Positions 17,998 through 26,477 of a stretch of DNA of 63,666 bases are shown one piece after another. The notes below the pieces were generated by a model. The model did no database searches, was not told the DNA's origin, and saw only the letters and a list, made by a program, of their open reading frames with translations. This DNA is from an uncultured beta proteobacterium (GTDB lineage: Bacteria > Pseudomonadota > Gammaproteobacteria > Burkholderiales > Burkholderiaceae). The stretch spans positions 1-63,666 of the forward strand of contig CAISYI010000016.1 of NCBI GenBank assembly GCA_903889595.1, given 5' to 3'. The first letter of the stretch is position 1. The number at the start of each line of letters is the position of its first letter. Position numbers and translations under genes: made by a program.

Positions 17998-18794
17998 GAT
18001 TTTGGAATCCAGTTAGCAGAGCGTTTATTTAAAAATGCATCAAATCCTTCTTTGGCTTCCTCAGTCCCTCTAACGCGACTTATTGTCTTTGCCGTAAGTT
18101 CAATTACTTCAGGTGTTACTGGGCCATGTGCAAGTTGACCAAATAATTGCTTAATTTCTTTGATTGCATTAGGGCTGCTAGCTAACAACATGGTTACATT
18201 CTGATCAACCACCACATCTAATTGTTCCAAGGTAGTCACTTCGTGAACTAAATTGATTTTCAGAGCATCATTGGCTGATATTTTCATCGTAGTTAAGGCT
18301 AGACGTCTAGCTTGACGCTTACCAACTGTGTTGATGACATAGGGGCCAATGGCAGAGGGCAGAATCCCGAACTTCGCTTCACTAATGGCAAAGCTTGCTT
18401 GTTCTGCTGCAATCGCGATATCACATACACAGGCTAAACCAAAGCCGCCGCCTAGAGCTGCACCTTGAATCCGAGCGACAACCGGTTTAACCGATTGATC
18501 AATAGTGCTTAACATCTTCGCAAATTTTCTTGCATCCTCAAGATTCCACTCTTCAGAAGCAGTACTAGCTCTTTTCATCCACTGAAGATCTGCTCCAGCA
18601 CTGAAATGTTTACCGGTGCCAGATAAAACAATGACGCGTATATCAGGATTGTTATTAGCGACTTCAAAGGCATCTTGCATTTCTATGATCATTGTTTCGT
18701 CAAAGGCATTAAAGACCTCTGGACGGGACATTTCAATTTCAAGTACGCCAGGTGCTCTGTTCTTTAGGATTAAAGTTGTGTAGTTTTTCATCAT
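17994..18794 (-). CDS. Enoyl-CoA hydratase family protein
   Basis: Crotonase of about 266 residues. GKHFSAGADLQWMKRA (near residue 65) and GAALGGGFGLACVCD (near residue 110) form the oxyanion hole; the segment EAKFGILPSAIGPYV is of the methylglutaconyl-CoA-hydratase-like type. The start is ambiguous: TTG 18803, ATG 18794 and ATG 18791 are all in frame and none has a clear ribosome binding site. Likely role: hydration of 2,3-didehydroadipyl-CoA in the lower box pathway. It follows boxA after a hairpin (18807-18824). Confidence 0.85.
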   Translation of the reverse strand: MMKNYTTLILKNRAPGVLEIEMSRPEVFNAFDETMIIEMQDAFEVANNNPDIRVIVLSGTGKHFSAGADLQWMKRASTASEEWNLEDARKFAKMLSTIDQSVKPVVARIQGAALGGGFGLACVCDIAIAAEQASFAISEAKFGILPSAIGPYVINTVGKRQARRLALTTMKISANDALKINLVHEVTTLEQLDVVVDQNVTMLLASSPNAIKEIKQLFGQLAHGPVTPEVIELTAKTISRVRGTEEAKEGFDAFLNKRSANWIPKS

Positions 18795-18806
18795 TTTTTT
18801 CAAGAT

Positions 18807-18824
18807 AAAACACCCTTTAGGGTG
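18807..18824 (-). terminator. Weak terminator-like hairpin between boxA and the hydratase gene
   Basis: Read on the minus strand: CACCCT-AA-AGGGTG followed by TTTT. The stem is perfect but only six pairs long with a two-base loop, so it may act as a processing or attenuation site inside the operon and not as a full stop. Confidence 0.45.
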
Positions 18825-18832
18825 AGGTGAGA

Positions 18833-20107
18833 CTAATAAGTTTCTAAATGTAATCGACCTTCTAGTTTTAGTTGATTGCCGAATTCATTCCAGTTTAATC
18901 CATCCGCTTGAACAATCGTCTCCAAGGCTTGAATAACCCCAGCTTCCATGGCTTTGAGTCCACAAACATAAATATAGGTATTCGGATTTTTGAGAAGCGT
19001 TAAGACATCTTTTGCGCGCTCTCTCATAACGTCCTGAACATATTTTTTAGGCTCATTCGGGGTTCTAGAAAATGCTAAATTGATGTCAATAAAATCTTTT
19101 GGTAAATTTTTTAATGGGCCAAAATAGGGGAGTTCCTCTTGTGTCCTAGCTCCAAAAAATAGCATTAATTGACCATTTTTAAATTTTCCAGTTTGGCTTA
19201 ATCTTCTGCGCCATTCTGTCATTGCTCTCATCGGTGCACTACCAGTCCCGGTACAGATCATAATGATATTGGACTCTGGATGATTCGGCATTAAGAAACT
19301 TGTACCAAATGGACCTATTACTGTAACTTGATCGCCAACCTTAGCATCGCACATGAAATTCGAGGCAACACCTTTAACTGGATTACCATCATGATCTTCT
19401 AAGACGCGCTTAATCGTAAGAGATAGATTATTGTAATCTGGTCTTTCTCCATTTCTAGGGCTCGCGATAGAGTATTGTCGAGCATGATGAGGTTTTCCCT
19501 TGGCGTCTAAACCAGGGGGAATAATGCCAATCGATTGACCCTCTAAAACTGGGAAGAGTGTGTCATTAAAATCTAAGACTAAATGATGCGTATCGTAATC
19601 TGAACCGACCTCGGTTACTCGGAAATTACCGACAATAGTAGCTTGTACGCTGGGAATCGTCGATTTAGGTCCGTATAAGTTGACATATGGATGAGCGGCA
19701 GACCATGGTGGGGTAGTAGAGCCAAAGTTTACAGGCTTTGATTTTTGTGACGGAGCTTTAGTACTTTCTTGTTGGCCTGACTCATTAGAGATCTGTGATA
19801 TTTCCTGACTCTCAGCAACATCGACTTTCATCAATTCATCAACAGCTAGAAGGTCCGGAAGATTATCCCAGGTCAGTTGCTCTTCGATACTATAGATTCG
19901 AGTTTTAGGAATTTTATGCCAGTTATCAATTGAGCCTGTTGGACATGGTGGAACACAAGCCATACAAAGATTACAGATACTAGCATCTACCACGTAGTTT
20001 CTAGAGTCATGAGTGATAGCACCGACAGGACACGTTGCCTCACAAGTATTGCAACGAATACAAATTTCGGGATCAATGAGGTGCTGGTCGATAATTTCTG
20101 TGGACAT
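18833..20107 (-). CDS. boxA: Benzoyl-CoA 2,3-epoxidase reductase component BoxA
   Basis: NADPH-dependent iron-sulfur flavoprotein that feeds electrons to the BoxB epoxidase. From the ATG at 20107 (424 residues), two [4Fe-4S] motifs are seen: C16, C19, C22, C26 and C45, C48, C51, C55. A variable linker follows to about residue 155, then a ferredoxin-NADP-reductase-like half with [12 protein letters not shown] (FAD) and [15 protein letters not shown] (NADPH). The opening [18 protein letters not shown] is diagnostic of BoxA. An in-frame ATG at 20173 would add a hydrophobic stretch and overlap the hairpin at 20154-20181, so I reject it. Confidence 0.95.
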   Translation of the reverse strand: MSTEIIDQHLIDPEICIRCNTCEATCPVGAITHDSRNYVVDASICNLCMACVPPCPTGSIDNWHKIPKTRIYSIEEQLTWDNLPDLLAVDELMKVDVAESQEISQISNESGQQESTKAPSQKSKPVNFGSTTPPWSAAHPYVNLYGPKSTIPSVQATIVGNFRVTEVGSDYDTHHLVLDFNDTLFPVLEGQSIGIIPPGLDAKGKPHHARQYSIASPRNGERPDYNNLSLTIKRVLEDHDGNPVKGVASNFMCDAKVGDQVTVIGPFGTSFLMPNHPESNIIMICTGTGSAPMRAMTEWRRRLSQTGKFKNGQLMLFFGARTQEELPYFGPLKNLPKDFIDINLAFSRTPNEPKKYVQDVMRERAKDVLTLLKNPNTYIYVCGLKAMEAGVIQALETIVQADGLNWNEFGNQLKLEGRLHLETY

Positions 20108-20153
20108 ATTTGAAGTCTTTAAAAGCAATATAAAAGAAGTGTCAGTACATTTT

Positions 20154-20181
20154 AAAAGAGAGCGCCTAAGCACTCTCTTTT
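20154..20181 (-). terminator. Terminator-like hairpin between boxB and boxA
   Basis: On the minus strand AAAAGAGAGTGC-TTAG-GCGCTCTCTTTT: 12 pairs including one G-U, a four-base loop and a T-run. It lies in the boxB-boxA gap, inside what is otherwise a continuous operon, and probably lowers expression of boxA and downstream genes relative to boxCB. Confidence 0.75.
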
Positions 20182-20191
20182 TTATGAAGCG

Positions 20192-21619
20192 TTAGTTAAA
20201 ACGCACATATTCAAAGTCAACCGGTTGACGATTGACTCCCATTACTGGTGGAGCAATCCAGTTTGCAAATTTACCGGGTTCAACACAACGACCCATTAAA
20301 CTTGCCACAAATGCACGGTCTTCTGGAGTCGGTAACCAGTCATTTTTACGGGCTTGCCATTCGTTTTCTGAAATTATTTGTCCAGTAGGTGAGACTTTGA
20401 TACCTGATAGTGCACCAATGTTGCGGTGGAAAGCTTTATGAGGGACCTTTAAGCGGAAAGGAATCCCAGCTTTTTCAATCACCTTATTCCAACGCTCAAT
20501 ACCACCTACGCTATCTTTGATATAGTCATCACGTAGTACTTCATTGAGAGCATTCAACATTGGCACTTCTTTTTCTACTAAATTACCATTGCTTGCATGC
20601 AAAATGCGATAAGAATCGTTTTTGAGTGAGTGATCGTCCATACGTTTACCTTCTTCGTAGCGACCTTTTAAACCAGTCGAATAGAAAGTAGCAGCGTTAC
20701 TAGACTCATCAGCGCCAAATAAATCAATCGTTACGCTGAAATGGAAATTTAGGTAACGTTGAACAGTTTGTAAATCAATGACACCAGCAGCGCGTAATTT
20801 GACTGGATCATCAGTCTTTAATTCGTTCATTACTTGGCAAGTACGGTTGATGACGCGTGAGATACCACTTTCACCAACAAACATATGATGCGCTTCTTCA
20901 GTCAACATAAACTTTGTAGTACGAGCCAGTGGATCAAAACTTGACTCAGCTAGGGCGCATAACTGAAACTTGCCATCACGGTCAGTAAAGTAGGTAAACA
21001 TAAAAAAGCTCAACCAATCAGGCGTTTCTTCGTTAAACGCTTCAAGGATTCTTGGGTTATCTTCTTGCCCACTGCGACGCTGTAATAATGCTTCGCCTTC
21101 TTCACGACCATCACGGCCAAAGTATTTATGAAGCAAGTACACCATGGCCCATAAATGACGACCTTCTTCTACGTTGATTTGGAATAAATTGCGTAAGTCA
21201 TATTGGCTTGGTGCGGTTAAACCAAGGTGACGTTGTTGTTCGACTGAAGCTGGCTCAGTGTCACCCTGAGTAACAATAATTCTTCTTAAGTTAGCACGAT
21301 ACTCACCAGGGATGTCTTGCCAAACTTTTTCACCTTTGTGATCACCGAAATGAATTTTTCTTTCTGCATCACCAGGATTTAAAAAGATACCCCAGCGATA
21401 ATCAGGCATTTTGACATGGCCAAATTGCGCCCATCCCTGAGGATCAACACTCACGGCTGTTCTCAAATAAACATCAAAATTACCAGAATGATCTGGTCCC
21501 ATATCATTCCACCAATTGATGTAATTAGGTTGCCATTGTTCGAGTGCCCTCTGTAATGTGCGGTCTTCACTCAAGTTGACGTTATTAGGGATTTTTTCGT
21601 TGTAGTTAATAGTGCTCAT
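20192..21619 (-). CDS. boxB: Benzoyl-CoA 2,3-epoxidase di-iron subunit BoxB
   Basis: 475-residue di-iron oxygenase that forms 2,3-epoxybenzoyl-CoA from benzoyl-CoA and O2. Di-iron ligand motifs are visible as INVEEGRHLWAM near residue 150 and LTEEAHHMF near residue 240. The length and the C-terminal GRCVEPGKFANWIAPP segment fit the BoxB family. It lies 32 bases after boxC and upstream of boxA, the usual partner order. Confidence 0.96.
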   Translation of the reverse strand: MSTINYNEKIPNNVNLSEDRTLQRALEQWQPNYINWWNDMGPDHSGNFDVYLRTAVSVDPQGWAQFGHVKMPDYRWGIFLNPGDAERKIHFGDHKGEKVWQDIPGEYRANLRRIIVTQGDTEPASVEQQRHLGLTAPSQYDLRNLFQINVEEGRHLWAMVYLLHKYFGRDGREEGEALLQRRSGQEDNPRILEAFNEETPDWLSFFMFTYFTDRDGKFQLCALAESSFDPLARTTKFMLTEEAHHMFVGESGISRVINRTCQVMNELKTDDPVKLRAAGVIDLQTVQRYLNFHFSVTIDLFGADESSNAATFYSTGLKGRYEEGKRMDDHSLKNDSYRILHASNGNLVEKEVPMLNALNEVLRDDYIKDSVGGIERWNKVIEKAGIPFRLKVPHKAFHRNIGALSGIKVSPTGQIISENEWQARKNDWLPTPEDRAFVASLMGRCVEPGKFANWIAPPVMGVNRQPVDFEYVRFN

Positions 21620-21651
21620 AGGTATCTCCGAAGGTTAGTTACTTTAATAAA

Positions 21652-23310
21652 TTAAACACGGTTCCAATCAAATTGCGCTTTTTCGCCCTTACCATAGACC
21701 TTTAACGCACCTTTTTCACCAACAGCGTTTGGTCTTTGGAATATCCAGTTTTGCCATGCGGTTAACCTACCAAAAATTCTAGTAAACATATTTTCGGGTC
21801 CGTTAAAACGTAAGTTTGCTTCGAGGCCAGTGAGGGAATCAGGAGACATCGATAGACGTTCTTCAAGCGCGATTCGAACCTCATCATGCCAATCAATATC
21901 ATCTGGATTCATGGTGTTTAAACCAATTTCACTTGCTTGATCTGCGTCAAGTAGCTGACCAGCCTTTGAGCGAACTGCATTCATAGCAGGTTCCTCGTCA
22001 TAAAAACGACGACCCAAGCGACTTTGATTAGTAATCATTGGATAAGTCCCGAAATTGACATCATTGACCATGATTTTAGGAGTTGTATCCATATCATCTG
22101 GAAGTATCAAATGATAAATACGGTCGCAGGTGAGGGCGAGTTCAAGGAATGTGCCATTGAAACAAGATCCTTCATCAATTAAGGCAAAAAGACTTCTAGA
22201 TGAAACGTCTAGACGACTCAAAGTTCTTCTTAATAAGCCAATTGTTTCCCTCACAAGCCAGTGGTTTTGATGGTTCACAAGAGTGGCGTCCATAGCCGTG
22301 ACATCTTCATGATTACCCAGTGTCTTAATAATCCAAACACCAATATCAAGCTCGTTAGTGCGCATCGATAAAATAGCATCTTCTAATTCCCGAGCCATCA
22401 TTAGAGGATACCAATTTGAGCCTGCCGCCTCAATACCAGCGATATCCGTTGGCTGGATGCCAGTTGGCGCAGTAACTGTAAAAGTTGCAAGTCGTTTTGT
22501 CCGGTCAATATCAACAGTTACATATTGATACTTTAAAGCGTCAGTTTCGATAGTTTTATTCAAAGGAATTAAAGCAACACCTGTAGCAACGTCAGGACGA
22601 ATACTGGTTTTAGCGAGTTCTGCAGCTCTTTGCTTCACAGTCTCTAAGAAAACAGCTGGTTTGGCGATTTCATCAACTAGTCTCCAGTCTTTAGCTTTTT
22701 GGCCGCGAACACCTTCACTAGTCGTACAGAAAATATCAGCTAAATCATGTCTGACATGACGCTTATCGGTCACGCGGGTTAGGCCGCCTGTTCCAGGAAG
22801 TACGCCTAAAAGTGGTACTTCAGGTAAGCTAACAGCGCTTGATCTATCGTCAATTAAAACGATTTCATCACAGGCTAATGCTAATTCATAACCACCACCA
22901 GCACATGCGCCATTTACGGCAGCTAAAAACTTTAACCCACTGTGAGTGGATGTATCTTCAATACCGTTTCTTGTTTCATTCGTGAATTTACAAAAATTAA
23001 CTTTCCATGAATGACTAGAAACGCCCAGCATGAAAATGTTTGCACCAGAGCAAAACACTTTATCTTTGCCACTGGTCATAATGACGGTTTTAACTTGAGG
23101 ATGTTCAAAGCGAATTCTATTCACCACGTCATTGAGTTCTATATCTACTCCAAGATCGTAACTATTCAGTTTTAATTTATATCCTGGACGAAGCCCACCA
23201 TTCTCATTGAAATCAGCGGTAATCGTGGCAAAAGAGCCATCAACTGATAATTTCCAATGTTGGTATTGGGATGGATTAATTTGGTAATCAACCTGTTCTG
23301 TAATATTCAC
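21652..23310 (-). CDS. boxC: 2,3-epoxybenzoyl-CoA dihydrolase BoxC
   Basis: 552-residue crotonase-family enzyme that opens the epoxide ring, giving 3,4-dehydroadipyl-CoA semialdehyde and formate. Two crotonase-like halves are visible; the first has DKVFCSGANIFMLG near residue 102 and GACAGGGYELALACDEI near residue 135. The length is right for BoxC. The start is GTG at 23310, preceded by AAGGGGA. It is the first gene of the leftward box operon and its promoter overlaps the proposed BoxR operator. Confidence 0.96.
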   Translation of the reverse strand: MNITEQVDYQINPSQYQHWKLSVDGSFATITADFNENGGLRPGYKLKLNSYDLGVDIELNDVVNRIRFEHPQVKTVIMTSGKDKVFCSGANIFMLGVSSHSWKVNFCKFTNETRNGIEDTSTHSGLKFLAAVNGACAGGGYELALACDEIVLIDDRSSAVSLPEVPLLGVLPGTGGLTRVTDKRHVRHDLADIFCTTSEGVRGQKAKDWRLVDEIAKPAVFLETVKQRAAELAKTSIRPDVATGVALIPLNKTIETDALKYQYVTVDIDRTKRLATFTVTAPTGIQPTDIAGIEAAGSNWYPLMMARELEDAILSMRTNELDIGVWIIKTLGNHEDVTAMDATLVNHQNHWLVRETIGLLRRTLSRLDVSSRSLFALIDEGSCFNGTFLELALTCDRIYHLILPDDMDTTPKIMVNDVNFGTYPMITNQSRLGRRFYDEEPAMNAVRSKAGQLLDADQASEIGLNTMNPDDIDWHDEVRIALEERLSMSPDSLTGLEANLRFNGPENMFTRIFGRLTAWQNWIFQRPNAVGEKGALKVYGKGEKAQFDWNRV

Positions 23311-23354
23311 GAAAAGTCCCCTTTTTTAAAAAAACAATTTAAATAAGTCATGAC

Positions 23355-23400
23355 ATGAATAATAATGCATCATATTTAATTGTCAAGCACTTTTGTGCAT
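23355..23400 (-). promoter_or_regulatory. boxC promoter with proposed BoxR operator
   Basis: On the minus strand: TTGACA (23381-23386), a 16-base spacer and TATTAT (23359-23364). On the plus strand the motif ATGAATAATAATGC (23355-23368) covers the -10 box, and the palindrome GCACTTTTGTGC (23387-23398) lies just upstream of the -35 box. TGCA elements are the known recognition core of BzdR/BoxR-type regulators, so repression by BoxR and release by benzoyl-CoA is the likely mode. Confidence 0.72.
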
Positions 23401-23406
23401 ATTTTT

Positions 23407-24294
23407 TTAATCTGAGATATGAAGTGCTTTTCGGACAATATTTTTTAATAAAAGGAAACTTTCTTCAAGGGACTGCGCGCTGGTATTGAGGTTGAATTGT
23501 GCTTGTGAATAGAAAGAAGCTCGCCCTATAAGAATTTTTTTAAGATCTTCCATAGCTTCTTTATTGTCTGCCATAGGGCGTAAATCACCTTGTTTACGGA
23601 CCCGCTCCATATGATCTTCCGGGTTAGCTTGTAACCATACTGTAGTGCAATGATTCAATAGTAGATTAAAGCTTGCTGGGTCAGAAACGATACCGCCAGG
23701 GGTTGCTATCACAGCCTCAGGATAAATTTGTATTGTTTCTTCAAGAGCTCTGCGTTCATATTTTCGATAAGCGTTGACACCGTACAATCCCTGAATTTCT
23801 GCAATGCTACAGCCAGCAAACTTCTCAATTTCGCGACTTAACTCTACAAATTGAAAGCCTAGATCCTCAGCTAGCATACGGCCTAGAGTAGTCTTTCCAG
23901 CGCCACGCAAACCGATGAGTGCAACACTTGAATTGAAGCCCTTAGTGGTTGTATCAATGTCGCTTATTTGTCCTTGAATTAATAGACGTATTTTTTTAAG
24001 CGTTGTTTCACTTTGAGTTAACAGTAATTCTCTGAGTAATAACCATTCAGAGGTAGAGGTCGTTGGATCCCCAATCAGTTCAGCCATAGTGCATTGCATC
24101 GCCTCGGCAATTTGTACAAGAACTAGAAAGGACGCATTGCCTTTGCCGTATTCGAGATTAGCTAGGTGTCTTTCAGAGACACCTGACAATTGGGCCAAAG
24201 ATTTACGTGTCATACCCCGTCTTGCACGGATGGATGCAACCCTATCTCCGAGAGCTTTTAATGCGATGTTGTCTTGTGTTAATAAATCAGTCAT
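23407..24294 (-). CDS. boxR: Benzoyl-CoA-responsive regulator BoxR (HTH plus shikimate-kinase-like domain)
   Basis: 295 residues. An XRE-type helix-turn-helix occupies about residues 15-73 (RRGMTRKSLAQLSGVSERHL). It is joined to a shikimate-kinase-like domain from about residue 120, with Walker A GLRGAGKTTLGR at 128-139 and a GGIVSDP segment near residue 195. This fusion is diagnostic of BoxR/BzdR, in which the kinase-like domain binds benzoyl-CoA. It stands between the two box operons and has a TATAAT box (minus strand, 24329-24334) within the operator-like sequence upstream of it. Confidence 0.95.
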   Translation of the reverse strand: MTDLLTQDNIALKALGDRVASIRARRGMTRKSLAQLSGVSERHLANLEYGKGNASFLVLVQIAEAMQCTMAELIGDPTTSTSEWLLLRELLLTQSETTLKKIRLLIQGQISDIDTTTKGFNSSVALIGLRGAGKTTLGRMLAEDLGFQFVELSREIEKFAGCSIAEIQGLYGVNAYRKYERRALEETIQIYPEAVIATPGGIVSDPASFNLLLNHCTTVWLQANPEDHMERVRKQGDLRPMADNKEAMEDLKKILIGRASFYSQAQFNLNTSAQSLEESFLLLKNIVRKALHISD

Positions 24295-24324
24295 AACTTA
24301 TTTTATCAGTATTTACCCTGAAAC

Positions 24325-24388
24325 ATGAATTATAGTGCTTGACTTCGTGAATTTTACAAATTAAAGTTCATTATGCACAATAATTCAT
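24325..24388 (+). promoter_or_regulatory. Promoter of the boxD/ligase/transporter operon with inverted BoxR-type operators
   Basis: Two motif copies face each other: ATGAATTATAGTGC at 24325-24338 and GCACAATAATTCAT at 24375-24388 (13 of 14 bases match when one is inverted). Between them lie TTGACT (24339-24344), a 17-base spacer and TAAAGT (24362-24367), so the promoter is bracketed by operators. The string AGTGCTTGAC is shared with the boxC promoter. On the minus strand the first copy contains TATAAT, a possible boxR -10 box, suggesting autoregulation. Confidence 0.72.
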
Positions 24389-24406
24389 ATTAAAGGAATT
24401 TACAAG

Positions 24407-24916
24407 TTGGGTGAAAAGAACATACGTGATCAGTTAGAAATAAATCAGGGTGGATTAAGACTGAAATTATCAGCTCTCACTGAACAAATTGGACTGAGGA
24501 ATTTAGATGCAGATCTTGAACAGTGGCTCAATCAAGACTACGGAGTTGATTCAATTTGGTATCAACAGATAAAAAGCTTATGTCTTTCAGGTATCGACCA
24601 AGGTTGGTTGTGTAACCGGGAGGGCGGTGGCATTCGATATGGGCGCGTTTTTAAACCAGCGGATGATTTGAATGGATTTTCTGTTGATGTGGTGGATATG
24701 GAAAATATTGCTGGCCCGTACCATGTTCATCCATTAGGTGAGATTGATTTAATTATGCCCATCGATGAAGGTGCACTATTTGATGGTCATGCTGCAGGGT
24801 GGATGGTGACACCTGCGGGAAGTGCTCACGCACCAACAGTTAGTAATGGTCGGGCCTTAGTCCTTTATTTATTGCCTGAGGGGCAAATTCAATTTACGGA
24901 AAAAAATATTCGATGA
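24407..24916 (+). CDS. DUF4863/PnbB-like cupin protein
   Basis: 169 residues with a TTG start and AAAGGAATT just upstream. The C-terminal half carries a cupin-like GPYHVHPLGEIDL motif (near residue 103) and GSAHAPT (near residue 144). This family includes 4-hydroxylaminobenzoate lyase (PnbB), and members are commonly found beside box genes, where their task is not settled. It is the first gene of the nine-gene rightward operon and overlaps boxD by four bases. I do not claim lyase activity here. Confidence 0.75.
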   Translation: MGEKNIRDQLEINQGGLRLKLSALTEQIGLRNLDADLEQWLNQDYGVDSIWYQQIKSLCLSGIDQGWLCNREGGGIRYGRVFKPADDLNGFSVDVVDMENIAGPYHVHPLGEIDLIMPIDEGALFDGHAAGWMVTPAGSAHAPTVSNGRALVLYLLPEGQIQFTEKNIR

Positions 24917-26460
24917 TTAAATTACTAGCGAACTACGTTTCTGATCAGTGGGTATTAGGAACTTCTGAGGGATACACTTTGCAAGACCCTATTACAGGAG
25001 AGTCACTCGTGAGGGTAGATTCCACCGGACTCGATTTAAGCGCGGTATTTGACTATGCTAGAACAACGGGTTGTGCTGAACTGAGAAAACTCAATTATCA
25101 GAGTCGTGCACTTCTTTTAAAGGCTGTAGTAAAAGTCTTAAACGAAAACAAAGATAAATATTACGAAATATCCCTTAGGAATAGTGGCACTGTAAAAAAT
25201 GATTCTGCTGTAGATATCGAAGGGGGAATTTTTACTCTTGGATTTTATGCCAAGCTCGGGGAATCGCTAGGAGAGAAGAATTACCTGTTAGATAGTGAAC
25301 TTGTTAGCTTAGCTAAGGATCAAACTTTTGCTGCCCAACATTTATATGCTCCACTTCCTGGTATTGCACTTCTAATTAATGCCTTTAATTTTCCGGCATG
25401 GGGATTTTTGGAGAAAATGGGACCAGCAATCTTATCGGGTGTTCCAATTATTTTGAAGCCAGCATCCTCCACTGCATGGCTCACCCATGAAATGGTGCAA
25501 GACATTATTCAAACAGGTATTTTCCCACCAGGTGCCATCTCTTTGATTTGTGGAAGTTCTGCAGGTCTTCTAGATGCACTCAAGCCTTTTGATGTTCTTT
25601 CTTTTACCGGTTCAGCCCAAACTGCAAAGTTGATTCGCTCTCATCCAGCAATTACTGAATCATCCGTAAGAGTCAACATTGAGGCCGATAGTTTGAACTC
25701 GGCTTGGTTGATGGACGATGTTAAAACCACAGACCCAGTGTTTGATCTGTTTATCAAAGAAGTCTGCCGTGAAATGACTGTCAAATCAGGCCAAAAATGT
25801 ACTGCGATTCGCAGAATTTTTGTTCCGGAACTGATGTTTAACGAGGTTGCGGAAGCATTAAAAGCAAGGCTTTCAAAAACGCTAGTGGGTAATCCAAGAA
25901 ATGAAGCTGTTCGAATGGGCTCCTTGGTTAGTCGGGAACAAAAAAGCACCGTTTTAAATGGAATTGAAGAGTTATCAAAACATTTGGACATTATTTTTGA
26001 TGGTAATTTGGTTAATTTTGTTGACGCCAATCAAGATTCTGCTTGTGTAGCACCAGTATTGTTTGGCATAAGAACGGCTAAACAAGCTGAGCAGGTGATG
26101 AGTGTTCATGAGCTTGAGGTGTTCGGGCCAGTTGCAAGCATAGTCGCATACAAAGACGTGACTCAGGCGAAGGCATTGATTGCAAAAGGTCAGGGTTCCT
26201 TAGTAGTGTCATTGTATGGTGATCATCAGCCAAGTTTGATAGATGCTACTTTGTCCATTGCGGCCCATCATGGCCGTGTTCATATCATTAGCTCAGAAAC
26301 AACTTCCCAAACTGGCCATGGTAATGTGATGCCTCAAACGATTCATGGGGGTCCAGGCCGCTCAGGTGGTGGTGAAGAGTTAGGTGGGATGCGCGCCCTT
26401 TATTTTTATCATCGCAAAGTTGGTGTTCAAGCACACCCTAATTTATTGAATCAACTGTAA
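24913..26460 (+). CDS. boxD: 3,4-dehydroadipyl-CoA semialdehyde dehydrogenase BoxD
   Basis: 515-residue NADP-dependent aldehyde dehydrogenase that oxidises the BoxC product to 3,4-dehydroadipyl-CoA. Seen: cofactor-binding segment PILKPASSTAW near residue 181, FTGSAQTAKLI near residue 234, catalytic Glu E257 in NIEADSLNSAW and catalytic Cys C296 in GQKCTAIRR. The protein resembles the aldehyde dehydrogenase half of PaaZ and lacks its hydratase half, as expected for BoxD. It overlaps the DUF4863 gene by ATGA. Confidence 0.93.
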   Translation: MIKLLANYVSDQWVLGTSEGYTLQDPITGESLVRVDSTGLDLSAVFDYARTTGCAELRKLNYQSRALLLKAVVKVLNENKDKYYEISLRNSGTVKNDSAVDIEGGIFTLGFYAKLGESLGEKNYLLDSELVSLAKDQTFAAQHLYAPLPGIALLINAFNFPAWGFLEKMGPAILSGVPIILKPASSTAWLTHEMVQDIIQTGIFPPGAISLICGSSAGLLDALKPFDVLSFTGSAQTAKLIRSHPAITESSVRVNIEADSLNSAWLMDDVKTTDPVFDLFIKEVCREMTVKSGQKCTAIRRIFVPELMFNEVAEALKARLSKTLVGNPRNEAVRMGSLVSREQKSTVLNGIEELSKHLDIIFDGNLVNFVDANQDSACVAPVLFGIRTAKQAEQVMSVHELEVFGPVASIVAYKDVTQAKALIAKGQGSLVVSLYGDHQPSLIDATLSIAAHHGRVHIISSETTSQTGHGNVMPQTIHGGPGRSGGGEELGGMRALYFYHRKVGVQAHPNLLNQL

Positions 26461-26477
26461 GTATGTCAGGAGTATTT

